From CALARM01 sp036746235 (GTDB lineage: Bacteria; Vulcanimicrobiota; SpSt-956; JAKJGF01), in contig DAIOEN010000005.1 of assembly GCA_036746235.1 (NCBI GenBank), positions 21,323 through 85,322 of the forward strand: a stretch of DNA of 64,000 nt, given 5' to 3'. The first letter of the stretch is position 1; each line of letters opens with the position of its first letter. Of the stretch, positions 33,962 to 43,480 are shown in pieces. Made by a program: the position numbers and the translations under genes. The notes below the pieces were generated by a model. That model was not told the origin of the DNA. It saw only the letters and a program-made list of their open reading frames with translations, and ran no database searches.

Positions 33962-35839
33962 TTATAATTCCTGCCAGGAATATATATTCAATATGGTACT
34001 GGCATTAAATTTACCGCTTCTTGTTTTATAGTATTCCGGATAATAAATTATACATGTATCAGAAGAAATCATATTTATATTACCGCCATGACTTTTTGAA
34101 GGATCTGACGGCACAGGATTTGGAGATATGGCAGGATTATTTTTTGCTACAACTCCACCAAGAAGATGAACAGATGATACCATGCTCTTCCCGAGATGTA
34201 ATGTACCATGTGTATAAATTACTGCCTGAAGGAAATTATCGTCATCATTGTTGTAAAGAGAAGGATTCTTTTTAAAGGTATTCCATCTCTGTGAAGAGGC
34301 AGTTGCCCACATCATAAGATCATAGGAAAGAGGATGATTAAACCACTGGCTCATTTCTTCTGGAACAGGTTTCATTCCTTTAGTTATTAATCCATTGTTA
34401 CAGTCAGGACATCCTGATAATATATGTGAGCCTGTAATATCCCAGTATAGAAGAGGAGGGGAGTCTACAAAAGAGTTTTCAAACCAGTTGAATGCATTTA
34501 CTCCATCTGAGCCGCTTAAACCGAACATATTAAAAGTATCCTTTATAACAGATACATCTTCCGGCATGGCATATAAAATTTCTCTCATATCAGTATTTAC
34601 AGTAATAGCAGAATTTACAATCACATCACCTTCTGTAAATATGCCGAGACCCGTTTTATTGTCAGTATAAAGACCGGGATTTAAAAGTTCCTCTACGATT
34701 AAGGACATGCCGTAGGGAGTATCGGCACTGGAAGAGGCTGGATCATTAAAATACCCTGCTACATAGAGATTGCCTCTGGAATAGGAAGAGAGATTTCCTT
34801 CTATAATCAATACACCGTTTATGAATAAACTGGAGTCGTTTTGTATCTCAAGACTTCCAGGTGTGCTTCCGTCGTATATAATATGTAGACTGCCATTGAT
34901 AAAGGTATTATTATTTACGATAAAAGGACCTTTATGGACATAACACTGGTCAGGTGAAGGAGACGCAAATTCAGGGCGTATCACAGGTGCTGGCAGTGTT
35001 TCTGTTGAAGAGAAATCGGCTGCAGTAAGAAGAGAGTAACTGTTAGGGTCAGAAGGTGTTCCATCTGTCACAAGGGGATTGTTCAGATGCCAGTCGAAAA
35101 ACTGTGGTTCTACCGGGTAATTCGGTTCTATAAATCTGTTATCTACAGTACCTCCGTAACCTCCTGAAGGTTTAATAGGCCCTCGGCTTCTGAGTTTACT
35201 TCCATTGAAAAATCTGCATCTATCAGGATAGAGATTATAATTAATTCCTTTTTTACCATATAGAACACATGGCCCTGGATCCAGATTTTCAATGCTGGAA
35301 ATGCCATTTACCGTAAAATATCCATTTTGACCTATATTTATAACCCCCTCTCCTCCACAGGCAAAATAAGTATTTTTTACAGTCATTTTAACAGTTCTTT
35401 TAAAGCCTCCGTATTCTCCCTGACCTATAATTACTGCAGTTTCGCCATAAATTTCCATACCTGTAAGAGAAGGATAAAAAGAAGGTGCAGATACAGATGT
35501 TCCATTATTCGGATTCTTCAGATTATTTATATATGCTACCCTGCATCTACCGGGAAGGTCATCTGTGTCAGGACTGACTTCTGTGAAGTAAAGAACGGGG
35601 ACAGAAGGCATGGAACCAGGTGCCCATACACTGTTACTGTCTTCTGACTGAAGATTGTACATTGCACACATACAGGAAGAACTGGCAAGAATTAAAGCCT
35701 GATGTCTGGCATGAATGGATGATACGGTGCTCAGGTTGCCTGTAGAAAGAGATACAATAGAAATCGCGATTATAAGCATAAGAACCATTAAACATAATGC
35801 ACTGATAAGAACTATTCCAGAATTATAAAATTTTGTCAT
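33962..35839 (-). CDS. PilX-like surface protein coupled to the peptide-transporter operon
   Basis: A 625-residue protein; the start at 35839 follows AAGGAG and overlaps the stop of the upstream ATPase gene by ATGA. The N-terminus FYNSG|IVLISALCLMVLMLIIAISIV is a prepilin-like helix without Glu at +5, like the protein at 31512. The body is Ser/Asn/Gly/Pro-rich with short repeats (SLEIQNDSSLFINGVLIIEGN, NLYVAGYF) that look like a beta-helix. A cluster of Cys residues (CPDC) lies near 485. It converges on the pilin operon. Its joining to Opp/Dpp genes is unusual. Confidence 0.75.
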   Translation of the reverse strand: MTKFYNSGIVLISALCLMVLMLIIAISIVSLSTGNLSTVSSIHARHQALILASSSCMCAMYNLQSEDSNSVWAPGSMPSVPVLYFTEVSPDTDDLPGRCRVAYINNLKNPNNGTSVSAPSFYPSLTGMEIYGETAVIIGQGEYGGFKRTVKMTVKNTYFACGGEGVINIGQNGYFTVNGISSIENLDPGPCVLYGKKGINYNLYPDRCRFFNGSKLRSRGPIKPSGGYGGTVDNRFIEPNYPVEPQFFDWHLNNPLVTDGTPSDPNSYSLLTAADFSSTETLPAPVIRPEFASPSPDQCYVHKGPFIVNNNTFINGSLHIIYDGSTPGSLEIQNDSSLFINGVLIIEGNLSSYSRGNLYVAGYFNDPASSSADTPYGMSLIVEELLNPGLYTDNKTGLGIFTEGDVIVNSAITVNTDMREILYAMPEDVSVIKDTFNMFGLSGSDGVNAFNWFENSFVDSPPLLYWDITGSHILSGCPDCNNGLITKGMKPVPEEMSQWFNHPLSYDLMMWATASSQRWNTFKKNPSLYNNDDDNFLQAVIYTHGTLHLGKSMVSSVHLLGGVVAKNNPAISPNPVPSDPSKSHGGNINMISSDTCIIYYPEYYKTRSGKFNASTILNIYSWQEL

Positions 35840-36831
35840 AGAGGTAATCTCCTTTTTGTTGTAAAATGACATGCCACAGAGTGACAGGGAGAGTTTTCCA
35901 GTTTGATCAGCTCAGGTTTCTTTTCCATACATATATCTTCAGAATAGGGGCATCTCGGATTAAAGGGACATCCTTTCGGAGCTTCTGTCGGATCTGGCAT
36001 ATCCAGACTTTTCAGAGGTAATTCTTTTTTTATTCTGGCTTTTTTCGGATCAGGCGGTGGAAGAGCAGAAAGGAGAGCCTGAAGATAGGGATGGGACGGG
36101 TTGTCTATAACATGAGATACATCACCTTCTTCTACAATATTTCCAAGATACATGACAATAATCTTTCCACCCTTTCCGAAATATCTGGCAGTGGCGAGAT
36201 CATGGGTTATATAAAGAAAGGCAATATTATTTTTTTCATTCAATTCCCTCATAAGATCCAGAATGGCAATACGCATTGAAGCATCTACACCAGATACAGG
36301 TTCGTCTGTTATTATAAGTTCCGGTCCGACTATGGTGGCCCTTGCAATAGATACTCTCTGTCTCTGACCGCCGCTTAACTGAAAGGGATATTTACTGGCA
36401 AAATAATCGGGAGGAGTAAGTCCCACCGATGTGAGGAGTGACAGAACTTTTGCTTCTGATTCTTTCTGATTTTTCGCCATGCCATGAAATAACATAGGAT
36501 CACTCAGTATCTGATAAACTGTTTTCACAGGGTTAAGGCTTGCATATGAATCCTGGTGTACTACCTGAACCATAAGTCTGTATTCTTTATTCCATTTGAA
36601 GGATCTGTCCCATATATTTCTGTCACCATAATAAACTTCACCTGAAGAAGGTTTCTGAACACCAAGGCAGATTCTTCCTATTGTACTTTTACCGCATCCA
36701 CTTTCACCTACTACTGTGATAATTTCTTTTTTATTGATAGCAAGATTAACATTTACAGAAGCCCTGAGTATTTTATCGTTTCCCATGTTGAAATTCATAT
36801 TTATATTACGGAGATCCACTAAAGGTTTCAT
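35836..36831 (-). CDS. Oligopeptide/dipeptide ABC transporter ATPase (DppF/OppF-like)
   Basis: A 331-residue ATPase. Walker A is GESGCGKST (42-50), signature LSGGQRQRVSIARA, Walker B ELIITDEPVSGVD, H-loop YITHD. The C-terminal oligopeptide-type extension carries CPFNPRCPYSEDIC and a further Cys, as in OppF/DppF. The start overlaps the previous stop by ATGA. Together with 36828-37817 it powers uptake of peptides through the permeases at 37941 and 38802. Last transporter gene in the operon, followed with overlap by a PilX-like gene. Confidence 0.93.
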   Translation of the reverse strand: MKPLVDLRNINMNFNMGNDKILRASVNVNLAINKKEIITVVGESGCGKSTIGRICLGVQKPSSGEVYYGDRNIWDRSFKWNKEYRLMVQVVHQDSYASLNPVKTVYQILSDPMLFHGMAKNQKESEAKVLSLLTSVGLTPPDYFASKYPFQLSGGQRQRVSIARATIVGPELIITDEPVSGVDASMRIAILDLMRELNEKNNIAFLYITHDLATARYFGKGGKIIVMYLGNIVEEGDVSHVIDNPSHPYLQALLSALPPPDPKKARIKKELPLKSLDMPDPTEAPKGCPFNPRCPYSEDICMEKKPELIKLENSPCHSVACHFTTKRRLPL

Positions 36832-37817
36832 ATGTTACCTGCCTTATAACAGGCCACAAAATGGCCCTTTCCTTTATCCAGAAATTCCGGTTCCTTTTCG
36901 GAGCATATCTGTTCTGCATAATCACATCTGGGATGAAAAATACATCCTGAAGGTTTATTTATTAGATCCGGTGTCTGGCCTTTTACGGGTTTTCTTTTTA
37001 TTTCATCACCTTCTATGGAAGGAATGGAATTTAAAAGGCCTTTTGTATATGGATGGAGGGGGGTGTTAAATAGCCCATCTGCACCGGCAAATTCAAATAT
37101 TTTTCCGCCGTACATAACACCTATTGCATCTGCAAGTTTTGCCACTGCACTCATATCATGGGTAATAAACATCATGGTCTGTCCTGTGCTATCATGAATT
37201 TCTTTGAGTATATCGAAAATATAACTCTGAGTAATTACATCGAGGGCTGTTGTCGGTTCATCAAGGATTATAAATTCCGGTTCTAAAATCATGGCCATTA
37301 CTATAATTACCCTCTGTCTCATACCGCCGCTCAATTCATGGGGATAGGCATGGAGGACTCTTTTCGGGTCAAGTCTTACCATGGAAAATAAATTTCCCAG
37401 TCTTTCCCTGTATTTACTGTCACGCCAGTTCTTTCCATGATCTGTAAGAGTATCAAGAATCTGTGCTTTTATACGTACTGTTGGATTCAGAGCATTCTGT
37501 GCTGCCTGAAAAACTACTGATGCTCTGCGCCATCGAAAATCTCTCACTTCATGTTCTGTCATTTCAAGTATATCTTTTCCATGAAAAATTATTTTACTTT
37601 CAGGAGAAATTTTTCCATTGGGCGCAAGGATTCTGAGTATTGTTCCTGTAAGGGTGCTTTTACCGCTTCCTGATTCTCCTATGAGTGCAGTTATTTTTCC
37701 TTTTTCCACATCAAAGGTGACATTATCTACAGATTTTACAAGACCTTCCTTTACCTGATAATCTACCTTCACATGTTTAAACTGGAGGATAATATTTTTT
37801 TCTGTCCTGTCTGTCAT
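36828..37817 (-). CDS. Oligopeptide/dipeptide ABC transporter ATPase (DppD/OppD-like)
   Basis: A 329-residue ATPase. Walker A is GESGSGKS (47-54), signature ELSGGMRQRVIIVMA, Walker B EFIILDEPTTALD, H-loop FITHD. The C-terminal HPY-type extension contains IFHPRCDYAEQIC and a terminal VACY. It pairs with DppF-like 35836-36831. Separated from the permease gene by 123 bp that hold a 7-bp-period array. Confidence 0.93.
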   Translation of the reverse strand: MTDRTEKNIILQFKHVKVDYQVKEGLVKSVDNVTFDVEKGKITALIGESGSGKSTLTGTILRILAPNGKISPESKIIFHGKDILEMTEHEVRDFRWRRASVVFQAAQNALNPTVRIKAQILDTLTDHGKNWRDSKYRERLGNLFSMVRLDPKRVLHAYPHELSGGMRQRVIIVMAMILEPEFIILDEPTTALDVITQSYIFDILKEIHDSTGQTMMFITHDMSAVAKLADAIGVMYGGKIFEFAGADGLFNTPLHPYTKGLLNSIPSIEGDEIKRKPVKGQTPDLINKPSGCIFHPRCDYAEQICSEKEPEFLDKGKGHFVACYKAGNI

Positions 37818-37861
37818 TTAATGATATCTCCTGTCATAATTATGGATTGTGTTTTTTTTAC

Positions 37862-37925
37862 GACAGATAACCGGTGAATAGTGAGAAGTAATATGATATT
37901 ACCCTTTACCATTCACCTTTCACTC
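37862..37925. repeat. Heptamer array / imperfect palindrome
   Basis: Units GTGAATA, GTGAGAA, GTAATAT on one side and CCATTCA, CCTTTCA on the other form an imperfect hairpin within the transporter operon. Same class as the arrays at 39872, 49472, 58288 and 60481. Confidence 0.5.
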
Positions 37926-37940
37926 TTTTCATCAATAAAA

Positions 37941-38801
37941 TCATCTTGCTCTCAATCTCGGATCAAACAGTTCGTCAACACCTGATGCGAAATTGATGAG
38001 ACTGTATTGAAAAATTACTATAGCCGCCATGGGAGACAGGATATATGAATAGGCCTTCGGTATATATATGGCTCCTGTCTGAAAAGCGGCCAGATTGAGC
38101 ATCATGCCCCAGTTCTGAATCTTCAGAGGCACGAGTCCTAAAAGCATGATGCCCACACTTGCAGTTATGGCACCTCTTGCAATATTTATAAAATTAATCG
38201 TTATAAAGGGCATCATGTTTGGCATAAGTTCTTTAAACATGATATGACATGTGCTCATGCCCATTATGCGGGCAACTTCTATGAATTCTTTCTTTTTCAT
38301 TGTAAGGATCTGTGTTCTTATGGCTCTTGCCAGAGCAGGCCATGACCAGAGTGCAAGAATAAGGCCGAACATTACAGGGCTTTTAATCCGGAAAAGAGCG
38401 GCAAATATGGCCATGACAGGGAAAGATGGCACAGTGAGAAGAACATCTATCAATCTCATTATAAAAACATCCAGCTTCCCTCCAAGTAAACCTGCCATGA
38501 GTCCTATAATGACTGCGAGCGATATGCCGAACATGCCTGTGGAAAAGGCAATAATCATGATGTCTCCCGAACCATGGACTATCTGGGCAAAAATATCCCT
38601 TCCTCCGTAATCAGTACCCAGTATATGGGAAAAAGAAGGGGGAAGAAAACGCTTCCCGTAATCGGGAGTCATATCCAGGGGAATTATTAGAGGGCCAATA
38701 GTGGCCATGAAAAGAAATAAAAGAAGCATTATAAAGCCGAAAAAAGCACGCCTGTTTCCCCTTATTATTTTAAATGATGCCAGTAATCCTGTCATATTCA
38801 T
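37941..38801 (-). CDS. Oligopeptide/dipeptide ABC transporter permease (DppC/OppC-like)
   Basis: A 286-residue membrane protein. The N-terminal TM is near 17-40. The typical LGTDYGGRDIFAQIVHG motif follows, then five further TM helices and the EAA loop (FIEVARIMGMSTCHIMFKELMPN), which docks on the ATPases. Its ATG directly follows the stop of the upstream permease gene (GGAG within that gene's end). Confidence 0.93.
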   Translation of the reverse strand: MNMTGLLASFKIIRGNRRAFFGFIMLLLFLFMATIGPLIIPLDMTPDYGKRFLPPSFSHILGTDYGGRDIFAQIVHGSGDIMIIAFSTGMFGISLAVIIGLMAGLLGGKLDVFIMRLIDVLLTVPSFPVMAIFAALFRIKSPVMFGLILALWSWPALARAIRTQILTMKKKEFIEVARIMGMSTCHIMFKELMPNMMPFITINFINIARGAITASVGIMLLGLVPLKIQNWGMMLNLAAFQTGAIYIPKAYSYILSPMAAIVIFQYSLINFASGVDELFDPRLRAR

Positions 38802-39800
38802 TCACTCCAGTTTTATTCTCGGATCCAGTTTCGTATAGATTATATCTGCCATGAAGTTTGCAAAAATAACTGCCACTGTCGTTACGAGGAAAAGGCCCTG
38901 TATGAGGCTGTAATCTCTGGTATTAATGGCCTGTCCGAAGAAATACCCTATGCCGGGATAACCGAAAATAGTTTCTACAAGCATTGAGCCTCCAAGCATG
39001 GATGCCATAGTAATGGCAAGACCTGTTATCATTGGCATTATGGCATTTTTCCCCACATATTGAATTAAAATCCTGTTTTCCGTAAGTCCCTTTGCTTTTG
39101 CTACATTTATATAATCTTCTCCCAGAACACCTGTGGCACTGGCTTTCATTGCAAGGGCCCACCCTCCTGTGGCCTGAAGGGAAAAAGCCATGACAGGTAA
39201 AATAGCATGATATAAGATGTTTAATATAAAGGGGAGATTGAAACCGGGATCCACCTCCGGCCCGTAAGCCCCCCTCATGGGAAGCCATCTTAAAGATACA
39301 CCGAAGGTTACGAGTAAGATTAAACCTATCAGAAAATCCGGCACAGCCTGTGTAACTGTAGAATATAATGTGATCAGAGGATCGAGAATGGTTTTTCTTT
39401 TCCATGCTATTGCAGTTCCCAGGAACATGCCTGCCGTAAAACTTATAATTACAGAGAGGGATGTTATGAATATTGTCCATGGAAGGGCTTTACAGATAAT
39501 AACAGATACAGGTATTCTGTATGTAAGAGAATAGCCGAGATTTCCATGGAATATGAGATTTGCAAGATATTTATAATATTGAACATATACTGGCACTGTT
39601 GGGTCATAATTCATCATGGTTTTTGCGATCTCCCTTGCTTCATTGTATCCTATACCCTGCTGCATCTGTATCTGTAAAGCCCATGTATGAATTATATCTC
39701 CAGGCATCTGTCTTACCAGAAAAAAAGTAAAGGTCATGGCAACGAGTATTGTTAAAAGGGAAATCAATAATTTTCTGCCTAAAAGTTTCAAGTTATACAT
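38802..39800 (-). CDS. Oligopeptide/dipeptide ABC transporter permease (DppB/OppB-like)
   Basis: A 332-residue membrane protein of the usual DppB length with about six TM segments. The motif FFLVRQMPGD follows TM1, YNLGYS-like GNLGYSLTYR lies near 95, and the EAA loop is DYINVAKAKGLTENRILIQYVGKNA. A conserved ETIFGYPGIG-FGQAI block is near the end. Second gene of the operon after the binding protein. Confidence 0.94.
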   Translation of the reverse strand: MYNLKLLGRKLLISLLTILVAMTFTFFLVRQMPGDIIHTWALQIQMQQGIGYNEAREIAKTMMNYDPTVPVYVQYYKYLANLIFHGNLGYSLTYRIPVSVIICKALPWTIFITSLSVIISFTAGMFLGTAIAWKRKTILDPLITLYSTVTQAVPDFLIGLILLVTFGVSLRWLPMRGAYGPEVDPGFNLPFILNILYHAILPVMAFSLQATGGWALAMKASATGVLGEDYINVAKAKGLTENRILIQYVGKNAIMPMITGLAITMASMLGGSMLVETIFGYPGIGYFFGQAINTRDYSLIQGLFLVTTVAVIFANFMADIIYTKLDPRIKLE

Positions 39801-39871
39801 AAAATTTTTTCTCCTGTCCCTTGTTATGTGTATGTCATAACCTGACGGGGTGAGTATATATCATGTTCATT

Positions 39872-39919
39872 ACTCACGACTCACGACTCACGATTCACGA
39901 CTCACCACTCACGACTCAC
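39872..39919. repeat. Heptamer tandem array (ACTCACG x7)
   Basis: Seven successive 7-bp units close to ACTCACG in the 122-bp gap between permease and binding-protein genes. The period is 7 with single-base variants (ATTCACG, ACTCACC). Confidence 0.8.
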
Positions 39920-39922
39920 TTC

Positions 39923-41638
39923 TTAATATGCAGGTTTTAACAGACCTTTTACGATCATTGTACAGTAGATACTTTCAATACCTCCCGGTGCTGCCTGCCA
40001 GAGTTTATCATCACCGTCAGGCCACCCTGCTACTCTTACACCGTCTGAAATAAATATAGTTATTCTCTTTTCATAGCAGGTAATAAAGGGGAGATATTCA
40101 TTTGTAACCCATGCAAGTTTTTCTACAATTTCATCCCTTTTCTCCGGTTCCATTACATAATTTAATTCTTCCGAAAGTTTTTCCGTATCTATTTCTTCAT
40201 TGTTTTTATATGTTATCTTCGAAGGAAGGCCTGATGCCACTCCGATCATGCTGTCTCTGTAATAAAATCTGTTAAACGATACGGATGGATGTCCGTATTT
40301 ACCGGTTTGAGCACCGTTTTCAGAGGCAAAATCGAAATTTCCTTCTTTTATAATGGTACTGTACAGGTCGAGAGGCACAACCCTTACCTGTGTGAAGAGA
40401 CCGAATTTTGTCATCTGTGAAGAAGCTGCTTCCGAAAGGAGTATCAAATCTGTAAGGCCTGATGGCGCTATGATTTCCATGGCAATTTCCTTCCCTTCAG
40501 GAGTAAGCCACATGCCCCTCTTATTCTTTTTATAACCTGCTTCATTCAGAATTTTTACTGCTTTTTCACTGTTATAATCATAAAGGGTAAGATCTTTAAA
40601 GAATTTTTTTGTGAGCCATTTATCCCTTAAAGATTTCGGTACGGCAAGACTGTAATCTGTAACTGCATCACCGCAGGAATAGGCTATATTTTTTATCATT
40701 TCCCTGTCCAGGATATGGGCCACTGCTTTTCTGAAATTCAGATCATTTACAGGACTTTTTTTACAGTTACATATGAGTCCGAATTCGCTCATATCGGAAG
40801 GAGTAACAATCTCTGTATCAGGATTTTTCTTTAAAATTTCCTGTGCCACATCAAAGGGACAGGCAGGAGCAACTCCATCCATTTCCTCTGCTATAAGATA
40901 GGACCATACTACTTCATTGCTGCCCCACCTCATTATCCTTATCTTATTTATTTTTACATTCTCTGCCTCATAGTAAAGGGGAAATTTATCGAGCATTATA
41001 TCTGAAGATGTGACTTTCCCTATCCTGAAAGGTCCTGTTCCTACAGGCATTTCAGGGTGGTATTTATAGAGGACTTCCCTTACTTTCTGTTCATCTTTTT
41101 TTTCTTTCTGAAGGGCAGGAACCATATCTGCCCATCTGCCGAAAATATGACAGGGAGATGTAATGAATTCTGTAAGAGCTCTTATGGTATTGGTAGGAGA
41201 CGGTTTTTTCCATATAAACAGAACGGTATTTTCGTCGGGACATTCAATTCTTTCAAGATTTCTCCATATTTCCAGGTTTTTCAGGTAGCCTATATAGAAG
41301 GTTGTCTTCACATCACTGCTTCCGAAACCATGTCCGTCATGCCATAGAACTCCCTTTTTTAACCTCACTGTAAGAGTCAGATTGTCTCTGCTTTCCTCAA
41401 ACGATTCTCCCAGTCTGGAAATATATTCTCCTCTGGAGGGAATATATATAAAAAGTGGTTCATGCACGAAGGGCCCTGCTGCTCCCACTCCTCCCGGTGC
41501 CCAGGGGTTTCCATGATAGGCAGGAGGTATGTCCCAGTTTCCTGCAGTATAAAATACTCCTTTCTCGGCTTTTCTCACACTGCAACCTGAAAAGAGAAGA
41601 GAGAAAATTAAAAGGATGTGTAATTTTTTTAAAAACAT
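39923..41638 (-). CDS. Oligopeptide-binding lipoprotein (SBP family 5)
   Basis: A 571-residue protein. A lipoprotein signal (hydrophobic core and LLFSGC, Cys at about 19) is followed by a family 5 extracellular solute-binding protein. The usual features are present: AYHGNPWAPGG, VRLKKGVLWHDG, the FIWKKPS strand, DLNFRKAVAHILDRE, and a Tyr/Trp-rich C-terminal lobe. The ligand is likely a peptide, given the two ATPases and permeases downstream. A weak promoter module (41663-41768) lies upstream. First gene of the transporter operon. Confidence 0.92.
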   Translation of the reverse strand: MFLKKLHILLIFSLLFSGCSVRKAEKGVFYTAGNWDIPPAYHGNPWAPGGVGAAGPFVHEPLFIYIPSRGEYISRLGESFEESRDNLTLTVRLKKGVLWHDGHGFGSSDVKTTFYIGYLKNLEIWRNLERIECPDENTVLFIWKKPSPTNTIRALTEFITSPCHIFGRWADMVPALQKEKKDEQKVREVLYKYHPEMPVGTGPFRIGKVTSSDIMLDKFPLYYEAENVKINKIRIMRWGSNEVVWSYLIAEEMDGVAPACPFDVAQEILKKNPDTEIVTPSDMSEFGLICNCKKSPVNDLNFRKAVAHILDREMIKNIAYSCGDAVTDYSLAVPKSLRDKWLTKKFFKDLTLYDYNSEKAVKILNEAGYKKNKRGMWLTPEGKEIAMEIIAPSGLTDLILLSEAASSQMTKFGLFTQVRVVPLDLYSTIIKEGNFDFASENGAQTGKYGHPSVSFNRFYYRDSMIGVASGLPSKITYKNNEEIDTEKLSEELNYVMEPEKRDEIVEKLAWVTNEYLPFITCYEKRITIFISDGVRVAGWPDGDDKLWQAAPGGIESIYCTMIVKGLLKPAY

Positions 41639-41662
41639 CGATTCATACTTTTCCTTACAGTA

Positions 41663-41768
41663 TTTATAGCACTTTAAAAAAGATAATTTCCCCCTCTAGA
41701 TACTAATAAAGACATTAACATAGAACAAAAAATAGAACAATCTGTAAATAAAGACTGAAAATAACGAT
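41663..41768 (-). promoter_or_regulatory. Weak promoter module upstream of the transporter operon
   Basis: Minus strand: ATCG with TTTTCAGTCT is clear, but GTTAAT lies 49 bp on instead of 46, the second repeat is degraded, and TATAAA starts 51 bp after it. Possible drifted copy only. Confidence 0.3.
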
Positions 41769-41916
41769 AGGTGCAAAAAGAATTTCATGAATATTTTATA
41801 TTAAAAAGTTTTTCTTTCATTTTTTTTGCCTGATGTTTTTTTCTGTCTTTTTACTGATATTTACTTTTCAAGTAAAATTGATATTATTGAAAAAATTAAT
41901 GAAAAGAGGTGAATTT

Positions 41917-42285
41917 ATGGTAAAAATTATATCTTTTTTAATTTTGCTTATGTTTATAACAGGTATATCTTATGGTGCGGAAAATCTTATTATGACAGAT
42001 ATGTACAGTTATGTGATTAATATTACCGGCTCGGATAACGGTGATGACCTTTTTGTATGCACCTTCACAGTAAAGAATAAAAGCGGTAAAATTCTGTATA
42101 ATCCACGGATTGTTGCCTCTCCTGGTAAAGAAGCTTTAATAGAAACAGGAAATGAAAAGGATATTAATATTAAATTTAATATACTCATAAACAGGGAAAA
42201 AGACGGTGCTCTTTACAATATTAAAACCTTAAAATCACAGAAAGTAATCGATACATTTACAGGAACAGTAACATTTGAACAATAA
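41917..42285 (+). CDS. Small exported protein, function unknown
   Basis: A 122-residue protein; the ATG at 41917 follows GAGGTG. It has a clear Sec signal peptide (MVKIISFLILLMFITGISYGA, cleavage near AYG/AEN). The mature 100 residues are predicted beta-sandwich (FVCTFTVKNKSGKILYNPRI, EKDINIKFNILI), resembling a small FxLYD- or FN3-like extracellular domain. Single gene with its own terminator at 42311. A GTCT half-module lies upstream near 41845. No partner evident. Confidence 0.7.
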   Translation: MVKIISFLILLMFITGISYGAENLIMTDMYSYVINITGSDNGDDLFVCTFTVKNKSGKILYNPRIVASPGKEALIETGNEKDINIKFNILINREKDGALYNIKTLKSQKVIDTFTGTVTFEQ

Positions 42286-42310
42286 ATGTTTCTCTTAGCT
42301 GAAGAAATAT

Positions 42311-42336
42311 AAAATCCCGGAAGGGATTTTTTTATT
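42311..42336 (+). terminator. Intrinsic terminator
   Basis: An 8-bp stem AAAATCCC/GGGATTTT with a GGAA loop and following T residues, 25 bp after the stop of 41917-42285. Confidence 0.85.
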
Positions 42337-42422
42337 TACTATTTTTTTCTGTAAATAATCGTATGTTAATTAAGTAATGATCTCACTCCTCACCACACAT
42401 TCAGATGCCTGACGAAAAGCAT

Positions 42423-42463
42423 ATTCTCATATTTAGCTGTGACCCGCTCCGGTCATGCCTGTT
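42423..42463. repeat. 40-bp dispersed repeat
   Basis: ATTCTCATATTTAGCTGTGA, CCCGCTCCGGTCATGCCTGTT: inverted copy of 10632-10673 with a few changes. Shared flanking GATGCCTG suggests the unit extends slightly further. Confidence 0.7.
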
Positions 42464-42492
42464 TAAAATTCATATGATTTTTATAAAAAATA

Positions 42493-42521
42493 TTGACTTT
42501 TGATATTTAATAATATATAAT
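42493..42521 (+). promoter_or_regulatory. Sigma-70-type promoter for methyltransferase
   Basis: TTGACT at 42493-42498 and TATAAT at 42516-42521 with a 17-bp spacer, 45 bp before the ATG. Unlike the island genes, this one has a normal -35. Confidence 0.75.
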
Positions 42522-42566
42522 GATATTTATAAATAATTAATGATATAAAATATTGGAGGAATTTTA

Positions 42567-43241
42567 ATGAAAACATGGTATGAAGGACATGACAGGGCCT
42601 ATAGAAAGCGAAAGGCAGACGGATGGACAGGGTGGTCAGAAAGAAGGGAAGAAGTAGAAGAGACAGTATCTGTTCTGGAAAGAGTTATTCTTGCCGATTA
42701 TGTTCCGAAAAAAGGCAGATTTCTTGAGCTGGGATGCGGTGCAGGAGATTTTACATTATGGGCAGCGGGAAAGGGTTATGAAGCTTACGGTGTTGATATT
42801 TCTCCCGCTGCTGTAGACTGGGCCAGGGAAAAAGCAGAAAAAAATAATTTGAAAATTGATTTTCGTACAGGTAATGTTCTGAATCTGGAAGGTTATTCAG
42901 ATGATTTTTTTGATTTTATTCTGGACGGGCACTGTCTGCACTGTATAATAGGAGAAGATAGAAAACTTTTTCTCTCCAGTGCCTTCAGGGTTTTGAAAAG
43001 AGGCGGTTTTTTTCATATAGGTACAATGTGCAATGAACCGGGTTTTGATGACGGCAGTTTTGATACTCATAGCAGATGCACCGTTTACGGTGATATTGCC
43101 AGCAGATATATTGGCCTTCCTGAAGATATACTGCAGGAGATCAGAGAGGGAGGATTTCGTATTTTACACAGTGAGATAATAAAATCAAACAGTAATGGTA
43201 TCGTGCAGGAAGGTCTTCTTGTAGAGTGTAGAAAAGACTGA
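42567..43241 (+). CDS. Class I SAM-dependent methyltransferase
   Basis: A 224-residue protein with TTGGAGG before the ATG. Motif I is FLELGCGAGD (52-61), the acidic loop is VDISPAAVDWA, motif II is DFILDGHCLHCI, and post-II is FRVLKRGGFFHIGT. This is a UbiE/methyltransferase type 11-like core. No substrate-specific domain is present, so the target is unknown. Monocistronic with its own promoter and a hairpin terminator. Confidence 0.88.
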   Translation: MKTWYEGHDRAYRKRKADGWTGWSERREEVEETVSVLERVILADYVPKKGRFLELGCGAGDFTLWAAGKGYEAYGVDISPAAVDWAREKAEKNNLKIDFRTGNVLNLEGYSDDFFDFILDGHCLHCIIGEDRKLFLSSAFRVLKRGGFFHIGTMCNEPGFDDGSFDTHSRCTVYGDIASRYIGLPEDILQEIREGGFRILHSEIIKSNSNGIVQEGLLVECRKD

Positions 43242-43272
43242 CATGAATTTCAGATTGCATCAGATTTTATAA

Positions 43273-43314
43273 AGAGGCAGAAAAAAACACAGTACAATGT
43301 TTTTTTCTGTCTCT
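43273..43314 (+). terminator. Terminator after methyltransferase
   Basis: Stem AGAGGCAGAAAAAAACA pairing with TGTTTTTTTCTGTCTCT (one wobble or mismatch) and an 8-base loop, then a T-rich tail. Confidence 0.8.
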
Positions 43315-43480
43315 TTGTGTTTTTTTGTAATTCAGATATTTTATGTGAGATATGATTTATTGAGTTAATATGACTGTATAGTTTCGTTTTTTTCCTTCTC
43401 TCCTGTCTTTTCTGGATGCTCTATTTTTTAGATTAAATATTATTGTAAATACAGGGTTTTTGTCGTTTTTTTATCATCCT

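Noticed and set aside
38923..39480. A 185-residue frame on the same strand as the DppB-like permease
   Set aside because: It is an out-of-frame reading inside a clear permease gene, with Cys/His/Arg-rich composition typical of shadow frames.
39872..39919. Repeat array considered as a CRISPR
   Set aside because: Units are 7 bp without spacers, and no cas gene is in the window.
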